Source of the DNA: Ptiloglossa arizonensis
Lineage: Eukaryota; Arthropoda; Insecta; Hymenoptera; Colletidae
Assembly: GCF_051014685.1 (NCBI RefSeq)
Contig: NW_027478597.1
Coordinates: 186,001 to 250,000, forward strand
Reading direction: 5' to 3'
DNA length: 64,000 nucleotides
Shown here: positions 12,061 to 24,250 of the stretch, piece by piece
Layout of the letters: each line of letters opens with the position of its first letter
Numbering within the stretch: the stretch's first letter is position 1
Program-made: the position numbers and the translations under genes
Notes under the pieces: generated by a model
Database searches by the model: none
Seen by the model: the letters and a program-made list of their open reading frames with translations, nothing else
What the model was told of the DNA's origin: nothing

Positions 12061-15000
12061 AATTTTTTGCCTTCTCTACCATTTCTTGGCTTCAAACTCC
12101 CATATCTCGCGAACGGATGGACCTAACCCAAAAATTTCTATTGCATATGAAAGTAGAAACACGCCCGATTACAACGGTATGTGTATTTTTTCCCTAGGCC
12201 ATTCTGGTTAATCGTTTGGAGCAGCAGAATTGCGAAAAATTTTTTGCCTTCTCAACCATTCCTTGTCTTCCAACTCCCATATCTCGCGAACGGATTGACC
12301 TAACCCAAAAATTCCTATTGTAACTGAAAGTAGAAACTCGCCTGATTACAACGGTATGTGTATTTTTTCCCTAGGCCATTCTGGTTAAGCGTTTTCATCA
12401 GCAGAATTGCGAAAAATTTTATGCCTTCTCAACCATTTCTTGGCTTCAAACTCCCATATCTCGCGAACGGATTGACCTAACCCAAAAATTTCTATTGCAT
12501 ATGAAAGTAGAAACACGCCCGATTACAACGGTGTGTGTATTTTTTCCCTAGGCCATTCTGGTTAAGCGTTTGGAGCAGCAGAATTGCGAAAAACGTTTTG
12601 CCTTCTCAACCATTTCTTGGCTTCAAACTCCCATATCTCCCGAACGGATTGACCTAACCCAAAAAATCCTATTGCATCTGAAAGCAGAAGCTCGCCCGAT
12701 TCCAACGGTATGTGTATTTTTTCGCTAGGCCATTCTGGTTAAGCGTTTGGAGCAGCAGAAGTGCGAAAAATGTTTTGCCTTCTCAACCATTTCTTGGCTT
12801 CAAACTCCCATATCTCCCGAACGGATTGACCTAACCCAAAAATTCCTATTGCATCTGAAAGTAGAAACTCGCCGGATTACAAGGGTGTGTGTATTTTTTC
12901 CCTAGGCCATTCTGGTTAAGCGTTTGGAGCAGCAGAATTGTGAAAAATTTTTTGCCTTCTCTACCATTTCTTGGCTTCAAACTCCCATATCTCGCGAACG
13001 GATTGACCTAACCCAAAAATTTCTATTGCATCTGAAAGCAGAAGCTCGCCCGATTACAACGGTATGTGTATTTTTTCGCTAGGCCATTCTGGTTAAGCGT
13101 TTGGAGCAGCAGAAGTGCGAAAAATTTGTTGTCTTCTCATCCATTTCTTGGCTTCAAACTCCCATATCTCCCGAACGGACTGACCTAACCCAAAAAATCC
13201 TATTGCATCTGAAAGTAGAAACTCGCCGGATTACAAGGGTGTGTGTATTTTTTCCCTAGCCCATTCTGGTTAAGCGTTTGGAGCAGCAGAATTGCGAAAA
13301 ATTTTTTGCCTTCTCAACCATTCCTTGTCTTCAAACTCCCATATCTCGCGAACGGATTGACCTAACCCAAAAATTCCTTTTGTAACTGAAAGTAGAAATT
13401 CGCCCGATTACAACGGTATGTGTATTTTTTCCCTAGGCCATTCTGGTTAAGCGTTTGGATCAGCAGAATTGCGAAAAATTTTATGGCTTCTCAACCATTT
13501 CTTGGCTTCAAACTCCCATATCTCGCGAACGGATTGACCTAACCCAAGAATTTCTATTGCATATGAAAGTAGAAACTCGCCGGATTACAAGGGTGTGTGT
13601 ATTTTTTCCCTAGGCCATTCTGGTTAAGCGTTTGGAGCAGCAGAATTGTGAAAAATTTTTTGCCTTCTCTACCATTTCTTGGCTTCAAACTCCCATATCT
13701 CGCGAACGGATTGACCTAACCCAAAAATTTCTATTGCATCTGAAAGCAGAAGCTCGCCCGATTACAACGGTATGTGTATTTTTTCGCTAGGCCATTCTGG
13801 TTAAGCGTTTGGAGCAGCAGAAGTGCGAAAAATTTGTTGTCTTCTCATCCATTTCTTGGCTTCAAACTCCCATATCTCCCGAACGGACTGACCTAACCCA
13901 AAAAATCCTATTGCATCTGAAAGTAGAAACTCGCCCGATTACAAAGGTATGTGTATTTTTTCCCTAGGCCATTCTGGTTAAGCGTTTGGAGCAGCAGAAC
14001 TGTGAAAAATTTTTTGCCTTCTCTACCATTTCTTGGCTTCAAACTCCCATATCTCGCGAACGGATTGACCTAACCCAAAAATTTCTATTGCATATGAAAG
14101 TAGAAATACGCCCGATTACAACGGTATATGTATTTTTTCCCTAGCCCATTCTGGTTAAGCGTTTGGAGCAGCAGAATTGCGAAAAATTTTTTGCCTTCTC
14201 AACCATTCCTTGTCTTCAAACTCCCATATCTCGCGAACGGATTGACCTAACCCAAAAATTCCTTTTGTAACTGAAAGTAGAAATTCGCCCGATTACAACG
14301 GTATGTGTATTTTTTCCCTAGGCCATTCTGGTTAAGCGTTTGGATCAGCAGAATTGCGAAAAATTTTATGGCTTCTCAACCATTTCTTGGCTTCAAACTC
14401 CCACATCTCGCGAACGGATTGACCTAACCCAAGAATTTCTATTGCATATGAAAGTAGAAACACGCCCGGTTACAACGGTATGTGTATTTTTTCCCTAGGC
14501 CATTCTGGTTAAGCGTTTGGAGCAGCAGAATTGCGAAAAATTTTTTGCCTTCTCAACCATTCCTTGTCTTCAAACTCCCATATCTCGCGTACGGATTGAC
14601 CTAACCCAAAAATTCCTATTGTAACTGAAAGTAGAAACTCGCCCGATTACAACGGTATGTGTATTTTTTCCCTAGGCCATTCTGTTTAAGCGTTTGGATC
14701 AGCAGAATTGCGAAAAATTGTATGCCTTCTCAACCATTTCTTGGCTTCAAACTCCCATATCTCGCGAACAGATTGACCTAACCCAAAAATTCCTGTTGCG
14801 TGTGAAAATAAAAACTCGGCCGATTACAACGGTATGTGTATTTTTTCCCTAGCCCATTCTGGTTAAGCGTTTCGAGCAGCAGAATTGTGAAAAATTTGTT
14901 GTCTTCTCAACCATTTCTTAGCTTCAAAGTACCATATCTCGCGAACGGATTGACCTAACCCAAAAACTCCTACTGCATCTGAAAGTAGAAACTCGCCCGA

Positions 15001-15220
15001 TTACAACGGTATGTGTATTTTTTCCCTAGGCCATTCTGGTTAAGCGTTTGGATCAGTAGAATTGCGAAAAATGTTTTGCCTTCTCTACCATTTCTTGGCT
15101 TCAAACTCCGATATCTCGCGAACGGATTGACCTAACCCAAAAATTCCAATTGAATTTGAAAGTAGAAACTCGCCCGATTACAACGGTATGTGTATTTTTT
15201 CCCTAGGCCATTCTGGTCAA
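12061..15220 (+). repeat. Satellite mosaic with 2- and 5-monomer duplications
   Basis: GGATTACAAGGGTG occurs at 12,874, 13,228 and 13,582, exactly 354 bp (2 monomers) apart each time. The rare CCTTTTGTAACTG occurs at 13,376 and 14,261, 885 bp (5 monomers) apart, together with AAATTCGCCC and TTTTATGGCTTC. These are short, young local duplications. Around 15,230 unusual variants (GCAGGCGTGCG, AAACGCCCACATC) mark a boundary with the next zone. Confidence 0.82.
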
Positions 15221-18200
15221 GCGTTTGGAGCAGCAGGCGTGCGAAAAATTTGTTGTCTTCTCAACCATTTCTTGGCTTCAAACGCCCACATCTCCCGAAC
15301 GGACTGACCTAACCCAAAAATTCCTGTTGCGTGTGAAAGTAAAAACTCGCCCGATTACAACGGTATGTGCCTTTTTTCCCTAGCCCATTCTGGTTAAGCG
15401 TTTGGAGCAGCAGAATTGCGAAAAATTTGTTGCCTTCTCAACCATTTCTTGGCTTCAAACTCCCATATCTCGCGAAAGGATTGACCTAACCCAAAAATTC
15501 CTAGTGCATCTGAAAGTAGAAACTCGCCCGATTACAACGGTATGTGTATTTTTTCCCTAGGCCATTCTGCTTAAGCGTTGGGAGCAGCAGAAGTGCGAAC
15601 AATTTGTTGTCTTCTCAACTATTTCTTGGCTTCAAACTCCCATATCACCCGAACGGATTGACCTAACCCAAAAATTCCTATTGCATCTGGAAGTAGAAAC
15701 TCGCCCGATTACAAAGGTATGTGTATTTTCTCCCTAGGCCATTCTTGTTAAGCGTTTGGAGCAGCAGATGTGCGAAAAATTTTTTTCCTTCTCAACCATT
15801 CCTTGTCTTCAAACTCCCATAACTCGCGAATGGATTGACCTAACCCAAAAATTTCTATTGTAACTGAAAATAGAAACACGCCCGATTACAACGGTATGTG
15901 TATTTTTTCCTTAGCCCATTCTGGTTAAGCGTTTGGAGCAGCAGAATTGCGAAAAATTTGTTGCCTTCTTAACCATTTCTTGGCTTCAAACTCCCATATC
16001 TCGCGAACGAATTGACTTATCCCAAAAATTCCTGTTGCTTGTGAAAGTAGAAACTCGCCCGATTACAACGGTATGTGAATTTTTTCCCTAGGCCATTCTG
16101 GTTAAGCGTTTGGATCAGCAGAATTGCGAAAAATTGTATGCCTTCTCAACCATTTCTTGGCTTCAAACTCCCATATCTCGCGAACGGATTGACCTAACCC
16201 AAAAATTCCTGTTGCGTGTGAAAATAAAAACTCGCGCGATTACAACGGTATGTGTATTTTTTCCCTAGCCCATTCTGGTTAAGCGTTTGGAGCAGCAGAC
16301 GTGCGAAAAATTTGTGGTCTTCTCAACCATTTCTTGTCTTCAAACTCCCATATCTCCCGAACGGATTGACCTAACCCAAAAATTCCTATTGCATCTGAAA
16401 GTAGAATCTCGCCCGATTACAGGGGTGTGTGTATTTTTTTCCTAGGCCATTCTGGTTAAGCGTTTGGAGCAGCAGAATTGTGAAAAATTTTTTGCCTTCT
16501 CTACCATTTCTTGGCTTCAAACTCCCATATCTCGCGAACGGATTGACCTAACCCAAAAATTTTATTGCATCTGAAAGTAGAAACACGCCCGATTACAACG
16601 GTATGTGTATTTTTGCCCTAGGCCATTCTGGTTAAGCGTTTGGAGCAGCAGAATTGCGAAAAATTTTTTGCCTTCTCAACCATTCCTTGTCTTCAAAGTC
16701 CCATATCTCGCGGACGGATTGAACTAACCCAAAAATTCCTGTTGCGTGTGAAAGTAAAAACTCGCCCGATTACAACGATATGTGCCTTTTTTCACTAGCC
16801 GATTCTGCTTAAGCGTTTGGAGCAGCAGAATTGCGAAAAATTTGTTGCCTTCTCAACCATTTCTTGGCTTCAAACTCCCATATCTCGTGAAAGGATTGAC
16901 CTAACCCAAAAATTCCTAGTGCATCTGAAAGTAGAAACTCGCCCGATTACAACGGTATGTGTATTTTTTCCCTAGGCCATTCTGCTTAAGCGTTAGGAGC
17001 AGCAGAAGTGCGAACAATTTGTTGTCTTCTCAACTATTTCTTGGCTTCAAACTCCCATATCACCCGAACGGATTGACCTAACCCAAAAATTCCTATTGCA
17101 TCTGGAAGTAGAAACTCGCCCGATTACAAAGGTATGTGTATTTTCTCCCTAGGCCATTCTTGTTAAGCGTTTGGAGCAGCAGAATTGCGAAAAATTTTTT
17201 TCCTTCTCAACCATTCCTTGTCTTCAAACTCCCATAACACGCGAATGGATTGACCTAACCCAAAAATTTCTATTGTAACTGAAAATAGAAACACGCCCGA
17301 TTACAACGGTATGTGTATTTTTTCCTTAGCCCATTCTGGTTAAGCGTTTGGATCAGCAGAATTGCGAAAAATTGTATGCCTTCTCAACCATTTCTTGGCT
17401 TCAAACTCCCATATCTCGCGAACGGATTGACTTAACCCATAAATTCCTGTTGCGTGTGAAAATAAAAACTCGCGCGATTACAACGGTATGTGTATTTTTT
17501 CCCTAGCCCATTCTGGTTAAGCGTTTCGAGCAGCAGAATTGTGAAAAATTTGTTGTCTTCTCAACCATTTCTTAGTTTCAAAGTCCCATATCTCGCGAAC
17601 GGATTGACCTAACCCAAAAACTCCTATTGCATCTGAAAGTAGAAACTCGCCCGATTACAACGGTATGTGTATTTTTTCCCTAGGCCATTCTGGTTAGGCG
17701 TTTGGATCAGTAGAATTGCGAAAAATGCTTTGCCTTCTCAACCATTTCTTGGCTTCAAACTCCCATATCTCGCGAACGGATTGACCTAACCCAAACATTC
17801 CTGTTGCGTGTGAAAGTAAAAACTCGCCCGATTACAGCGGTATGTGTATTTTTTCCCTTGCCCATTCTGGTTAAGCGTTTGGAGCAGCAGAATTGCGACA
17901 AATTTGTTGTCTTCTTAACCATTTCTTAGATTCAAACTCCCATATCTCGCGAACGAATTGACTTATCCCAAAAATTCCTGTTGCTTGTGAAAGTAGAAAC
18001 TCGCCCGATTACAACGGTATGTGTGTTTTTTCCCTAGCCCATTCTGGTTAAGCGTTTGGAGCAGCAGAATTGCGAAAAATTTTTTGCCTTCTCAACCATT
18101 CCTTGTCTTCAAACTCCCATATCTCGCGCGCGGATTGACCTAACCCAAAAATTCCTATTGTAACTGAAAGTAGAAGTTCGCCCGATTACAACGGTATGTG

Positions 18201-18879
18201 TATTTTTTCCCTAGGCCATTCTGGTTAAGCGTTTGGATCAGCAGAATTGCGAAAAATTGTATGCCTTCTCAACCATTTCTTGGCTTCAAACTCCCATATC
18301 TCGCGAACGGATTGACCTAACCCAAAAATTCCTGTTGCGTGTGAAAATAAAAACTCGCGCGATTACAACGGTATGTGTATTTTTTCCCTAGCCCATTCTG
18401 GTTAAGCGTTTGGAGCAGCAGAATTGCGAAAAATTTGTTGCCTTCTCAACCATTTCTTGGCTTCAAACTCCCATATCTCGCGAAAGGATTGACCTAACCC
18501 AAAAATTCCTAGTGCATCTGAAAGTAGAAACTCGCCAGATTACAACGGTATGTGTATTTTTTCCCTAGGCCATTCTGGTTAAGCGTTTGGAGCAGCAGAC
18601 GTGCGAAAAATTTGTGGTCTTCTCAACCATTTCTTGTCTTCAAACTCCCATACCTCCCGAACGGATTGACCTAACCCAAAAATTCCTATTGCATCTGAAA
18701 GTAGAATCTCGCCCGATTACAGGGGAGTGTGTATTTTTTTCCTAGGCCATTCTGGTTAAGCGTTTGGAGCAGCAGAATTGTGAAAAATTTTTTGCCTTCT
18801 CTACCATTTCTTGGCTTCAAACTCCCATATCTCGCGAACGGATTGACCTAACCCAAAAATTTTATTGCATCTGAAAGTA
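15221..18879 (+). repeat. Satellite zone with 8- and 13-monomer HORs
   Basis: CATATCACCCGAACGG occurs at 15,641 and 17,056, 1,415 bp (8 monomers) apart, with GCGAAAGG/GTGAAAGG, CTAGTGCATCTG and TTCTCCCTAGG in the same order. GCAGACGTGCG with TTTGTGGTC occurs near 16,296 and 18,596, and TACAGGGG near 16,419 and 18,719, 2,300 bp (13 monomers) apart. The two periods overlap, so the units were built by successive unequal exchanges. Sequence quality looks normal here, with substitutions rather than indels. Confidence 0.83.
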
Positions 18880-21800
18880 GAAAACACGCCCGATTACAAC
18901 GGTATGTGTATTTTTGCCCTAGGCCATTCTGGTTAAGCGTTTGGAGCAGCAGAATTGCGAATAAATTTTTTGCCTTCTCAACCATTCCTTGTCTTCAAAC
19001 TCCCATATCTCGCGGACGGATTGACTTAACCCAAAAATTCCTGTTGCGTGTGATAGTAAAAACTCGCCGATTACAACGTGGTATGTGCCTTTTTTCCCTA
19101 GCCGATTCTGCTTAAGCGTTTGGAGCAGCAGAATTACGAAACAATTTGTTGCCTTCTCAACCATTTCTTGGCTTCAAACTCCCATATCTCGTGAAAGGAT
19201 TGACCTAACCCAAAAATTCCTAGTAGCATCTGAAAGTAGAAACTCGCCCGATTACAACGGTATGTGTATTTTTTCCCTAGGCCATTCTGCTTAAGCGTTA
19301 GGAGCAGCAGAAGTGCGAAAAATTTGTTGCCTTCTCAACCATTTCTTGGCTTCAAACTCCCATATCTCGCGAAAGGATTGACCTAACCCAAAATTCCTAG
19401 TGCATCTGAAAGTAGAAACTCGCCCGATTACAACGGTATGTGTATTTTTTCCCAAGGCCATTCTGCTTAAGCGTTTTGGAGCAGCAGAAAGTGCGAACAA
19501 TTTGTTGTCTTCTCAACTATTTCTTGGCTTCAAACTCCCATATCACCCGAACGGATTGACCTAACCCAAAAAATTCCTGTTGCGTGTGAAAATAAAAACT
19601 CGCGATTACAACGGTATGTGTATTTTTTCCCTAGCCCTTTCTGGTTAAGCGATTCGAGCAGCAGAATTGTGAAAATTTGTTGTCTTCTCAACCATTTCTT
19701 AGCTTCAAAGTACCATATCTCGCGAACGGATTGACCTAACACCAAAAAACTCCTATTGCATCTGAAAGTGAGAAACTCGCTCCGATTACAACGGTTATGT
19801 GTATTTTTTCCCTAGGCCATTCTGGTTAAGCGTTTGGATCAGTAGAATTGCGAAAAAATGTTTTTGCCTTCTCTACCATTTCTTGGTCTTCAAACTCCGA
19901 TACTCGCGAACGGATTGAACTAACCCAAAAATTCCCATTGCATTTGAAAGTAGAAACTCGCCCGATTACAACGGTATGTGTATTTTTTCCCTAGGCCATT
20001 CTGGTCAAGCGTTTGGAGCAGCAGACGTCGAAAAATTTGTTGTCTTCTCAACCATTTCTTGGCTTCAAACTCCCATATCTCCCGAACGGATTGACCTTAA
20101 CCCAAAAAATTCCTATTGCATCTGAAAGTAGAAACTCGCCCGATTACAAGGGTGTGTGTATTTTTTCCCTAGGCCATTCTGGTTAAGCGTTTGGAAGCAG
20201 CAGAATTGTGAAAAATTTTTTGCCTTCTCTACCATTTCTTGGCTTCAAACTCCCGTATCTCGCGAACGGATTGACCTAACCCAAAAATTTCTATTGCATC
20301 GGAAAGTAGAAACACGCCCGATTACAACGGTATGTGTATTTTTTCCCTAGGCCATTCTGGTTAAGCGTTTGGAGCAGCAGAATTGCGAAAAATGTTTTTG
20401 CCTTCTCTACCATTTCTTGGCTTCAAACTGACATATCTCGCGAACGGATTGACCTCACCCAAAAATTCCTATTGCATCTGAAAGTAGAAGCTCGCCCGAT
20501 TACAACGGTATGTGTATTTTTTCCCTAGGCCATTCTGGTTAAGCGATTGGAGCAGCAGACGTGCGAAAATTTGTTGTGCTTCACAACCATTTCTTGGCTT
20601 CAAACTCCATATCTCCCGAACGGATTGACCTAACCCAAAAATTCCTATTGCATCTGAAAGTAGAGAAACTCGCCCGAATACAACGGTATGTGTATTTTTT
20701 TCCAAGGCCATTCTGCTTAAGCTTTTGGAGCAGCAGAAAGTGCGAACATTTTCGTTGTCTTCTCAACTATTTCTTGGCTTCAAACTCCCAAATCACCCGA
20801 ACGGATTAGACCTAACCCAAAAATTCCCTGTTGCACTTGTGGAAGTAGAAACTCACCCGATTACAAAGGTATGTGTATTTTTTCCCTAGGCCATTCTGGT
20901 TAAAGCGATTGGAGCAGCAGACGTGCGAAAAATTTTGTTGTCTTCACAACCATTTCTTGGCTTTCAAACTCCCATATCTCCCGAACGGATTGACCTAACC
21001 CAAAAAATTCCTATTGCATCTGAAAGTAGAAGCTCGCCCGATTACAGAGGTGTGAGTACTTTTTCCCTAGGCCATTCTGGTTAAGCGTTTGGAGCAGCAG
21101 AATTGTGAAAAATTTTTTGCCTTCTCTACCATTTCTTGGCTTCAAACTCCCATATCTCGCGAACGGATTGACCTAACCCAAAAATTTTATTGCATCTATA
21201 AGTAGAAAACACGCCCGATTACAACGGTATGGGTATTTTTGCCCTAGGCCATTCTGGTTAAGCGTTTGGAGCAGCAGAATTGCGAAAAATTTTTTTGCCT
21301 TCCCAACCATTCCTTGTCTTCAAACTCCCATATCTCGCGGACGTATTGACCTAACGCAAAAATTCCTGTTGCGTGTGAAAGTAAAAACTCGCCCGATTAC
21401 AACGGTATGTGCCTTTTTTCCCTAGCACATTCTGGTTAAAGCGTTTTGGGAGCAGCAGAATTGCGGAAAAATTTGTTGCCTTCTCAACCATTTCATGGCT
21501 TCAAAACTCCCATATCTCGCGAAAGGATTGACCTAACCCAAAAATTCCTTGTGCATCTGAAAGTAGAAACTCGCCCGATTACAACGGTATGTGTATTTTC
21601 TCCCTAGGCCATCCTTGTAGAGCGTTATGGAGCAGCAGAATTGCGAAAAATTTTTTTCCTTCTCAAACCATTCCTTGTCTTCAAACTCCCATAACTCGCG
21701 AATGGATTGACCTAACCCAAAAATTTCTATTGTAACTGAAAGTAGAAACACGCCCGATTACAACGGTATGTGTATTTTTTCCCTAGCCCATTCTGGTTAA

Positions 21801-22770
21801 GCGTTTGGATCAGCAGAATTGCTGAAATATTGTATGCCTTCTCAACCATTTCTTGGCTTCAAACTCCCATATCTCGCGAACGGATTTGACCTAACCCTAA
21901 AATACTCCTGTTGCGTTGTGAAAGTAAAAACGTCGCCCGATTACAACGGTATGTGTATTTTTTCCCTTGCCCATTCTGGTTAAGCGTTTGGAGCAGCAGA
22001 ATTGCGAAAAATTTGTTGTCTTCTCAACCATTTCTTAGTTTCAAATTCCCATATCTCGCGAACGGAATGACCTAACCCAAAAATTCCTATTGCATTCTGA
22101 AAGTAGAACACTCGCCCGATTACAAAGATATGTGTATTTTTTCCCTAGGCCCATTCTGGTTAAGCGTTTGGAGCAGCAGAATTGCGAAAAATGTTTTGCC
22201 TTCTCTACCATTTCTTGGCTTCAAACTCCCATATCTCCCCGAACGGATTGACCTAACCCAAAAATTCCTATTGCATCTGAAAGTAGAAACCTCGCCCGAT
22301 TACAACGGTATGTGTATTTTTTCCCTAGGCCATTCTGGTTACAGCGTTTGGAGCAGCAGAATTGCGAATATTTTTTGCCTTCTCAACCACTTCTTGTCTT
22401 CAAACTCCCATATCTCGCGAACGGATTGACCTAACCCAAAAATTCCTGTTGCGTGGGTGAAAGTAAAAACTCGCCCGATTACAACGGTTTGTATGTGTCT
22501 TTTTTCTCTAGCCCATTCTGGTTAAGCGTTTGGAGCAGCAGAATTGCGAAAAATTTTTTGCCTTCTCAACCATTTCCTTGTCTTCAAACTCACATATCGC
22601 GCGAACGGATTGACCTAACCCAAAAATTCCTATTGTAACTGAAAGTAGAAACTCGCCCCGATTACAACGGTATTGTGTATTTTTTCCCTAGGCCATTCTG
22701 GTTAAGCGTTTGGATCAGCAGAATTGCGAAAATTGTATGCCTTCTCAACCATTTTCTTGGCTTCAGAACT
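18880..22770 (+). repeat. Indel-rich satellite segment, probable uncorrected sequence
   Basis: About 22 monomers of the usual classes but with many single-base insertions and some deletions, for example GAAAACACG, GCGAATAAATTT, ACGTGGTATG, CTAGTAGCATC, CGGATTTGACC and GTTGCGTTGTG. The same monomer orders appear cleanly elsewhere: 21,900-22,770 corresponds to 24,850-25,775. Between the diagnostic CTATAAGTAG at about 21,195 and 23,169 the distance is 1,974 bp, about 27-29 bp more than 11 whole monomers, so insertions outnumber deletions. The edges are abrupt. This pattern fits raw single-molecule reads placed in the assembly better than biological decay. Confidence 0.8.
20251..20267 (-). other. 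Perfect CENP-B box core match
   Basis: The plus strand reads TCCCGTATCTCGCGAAC; the minus strand is GTTCGCGAGATACGGGA, which fits the published CENP-B box core NTTCGNNNNANNCGGGN at all nine fixed positions. Nearly every other monomer has CCCATAT here, giving one mismatch. The copy lies in the indel-rich segment, so the base could be a sequencing error. CENP-B binding is not shown; the match may be coincidental. Confidence 0.4.
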
Positions 22771-24250
22771 CCCATATCTCGCGAACGGATTGACCTAACC
22801 CAAAATTCCTGTTGCGTGTGAAAATAAAAACTCGCCCGATTACAATGCATGTGTATTTTTTCCCTAGCCCATTCTGGTTAAGCGTCTCGAGCAGCAGAAT
22901 TGTGAAAAATTTGTTGTCTTCTCAACCATTTCTTAGCTTCAAAGTCCCATATCTCCCGAACGGATTGACCTAACCCAAAAATTCCTATTGCATCTGAAAG
23001 TAGAAACTCGCCCGATTACAGGGGTGTGTGTACTTTTTCCCTAGGCCATTCTGGTTAAGCGTTTGGAGCAGCAGAATTGTGAAAAATTTTTTGCCTTCTC
23101 TACCATTTCTTGGCTTCAAACTCCCATATCTCGCGAACGGATTGACCTAACCCAAAAATTTTATTGCATCTATAAGTAGAAACACGCCCGATTACAACGG
23201 TATGGGTATTTTTGCCCTAGGCCATTCTGGTTAAGCGTTTGGAGCAGCAGAATTGCGAAAAATTTTTTGCCTTCCCAACCATTCCTTGTCTTCAAACTCC
23301 CATATCTCGCGGACGGATTGACCTAACGCAAAAATTCCTGTTGCGTGTGAAAGTAAAAACTCGCCCGATTACAACGGTATGCGCCTTTTTTCCCTAGCAC
23401 ATTCTGGTTAAGCGTTTGGAGCAGCAGAATTGCGAAAAATTTGTTGCCTTCTCAACCATTTCTTGGCTTCAAACTCCCATATCTCGCGAAAGGATTGACC
23501 TAACCCAAAAATTCCTAGTGCATCTGAAAGTAGAAACTCGCCCGATTACAACGGTATGTGTATTTTTTCCCAAGGCCATTCTGCTTAAGCGTTTGGAGCA
23601 GCAGAAGTGCGAACAATTTGTTGTCTTCTCAACTATTTCTTGGCTTCAAACTCCCATATCACCCGAACGGATTGACCTAACCCAAAAATTCCTGTTGCAT
23701 CTGGAAGTAGAAACTCACCCGATTACAAAGGTATGTGTATTTTCTCCCTAGGCCATCTTGTTAAGCGTTTGGAGCAGCAGAATTGCGAAAAATTTTTTTC
23801 CTTCTCAACCATTCCTTGTCTTCAAACTCCCATAACTCGCGAATGGATTGACCTAACCCAAAAATTTCTATTGTAACTGAAAGTAGAAACACGCCCGATT
23901 ACAACGGTATGTGTATTTTTTCCCTAGCCCATTCTGGTTAAGCGTTTCGAGCAGCAGAATTGTGAAAAATTTGTTTTCTTCTCAACCATTTCTTAGCTTC
24001 AAAGTCCCATATCTCGCGAACGGATTGACCTAACCCAAAAACTCCTATTGCATCTGAAAGTAGAAACTCGCCCGATTACAACGGTATGTGTATTTTTTCC
24101 CTAGGCCATTCTGGTTAAGCGTTTGGATCAGTAGAATTGCGAAAAATGTTTTGCCTTCTCTACCATTTCTTGGCTTCAAACTCCGATATCTCGCGAACGG
24201 ATTGACCTAACCCAAAAATTCCAATTGCATCTGAAAGTAGAAGCTCGCCC
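22771..24250 (+). repeat. Satellite, start of the homogeneous zone; 17-monomer HOR copy 1
   Basis: Clean sequence resumes. The stretch from about 22,850 to 23,900 repeats at 25,855-26,905 with an offset of 3,005 bp (17 monomers): CTATAAGTAG at 23,169 and 26,174, GGACGGATTGACC with AACGCAAAAATT, GCGAAAGG, CATATCACCCG and the CCATCTTGTTAAG monomer all recur in order. It also recurs at offsets of 39, 28, 23 and 92 monomers further right. The 336-base open stretch at 23,416-23,751 is simply two monomers lacking the usual CCCTAG stop. Confidence 0.87.

Noticed and set aside
18906..19115. Biological array boundary at 18.9-22.8 kb
   Set aside because: The indel-rich stretch has regular array on both sides and its monomer order matches clean copies elsewhere; sequencing or assembly error explains it better, though not proven.
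23416..23751. Open reading frames of 61-111 codons scattered through the window on both strands
   Set aside because: All are translations of the satellite. The same peptides recur with every HOR copy, many (including the 111-codon frames) begin at TTG in TTTGGAGCAG or TTTGGATCAG, and they end at the CCCTAG or monomer stops. No domain, signal or coding bias is visible, so none is annotated as a gene.
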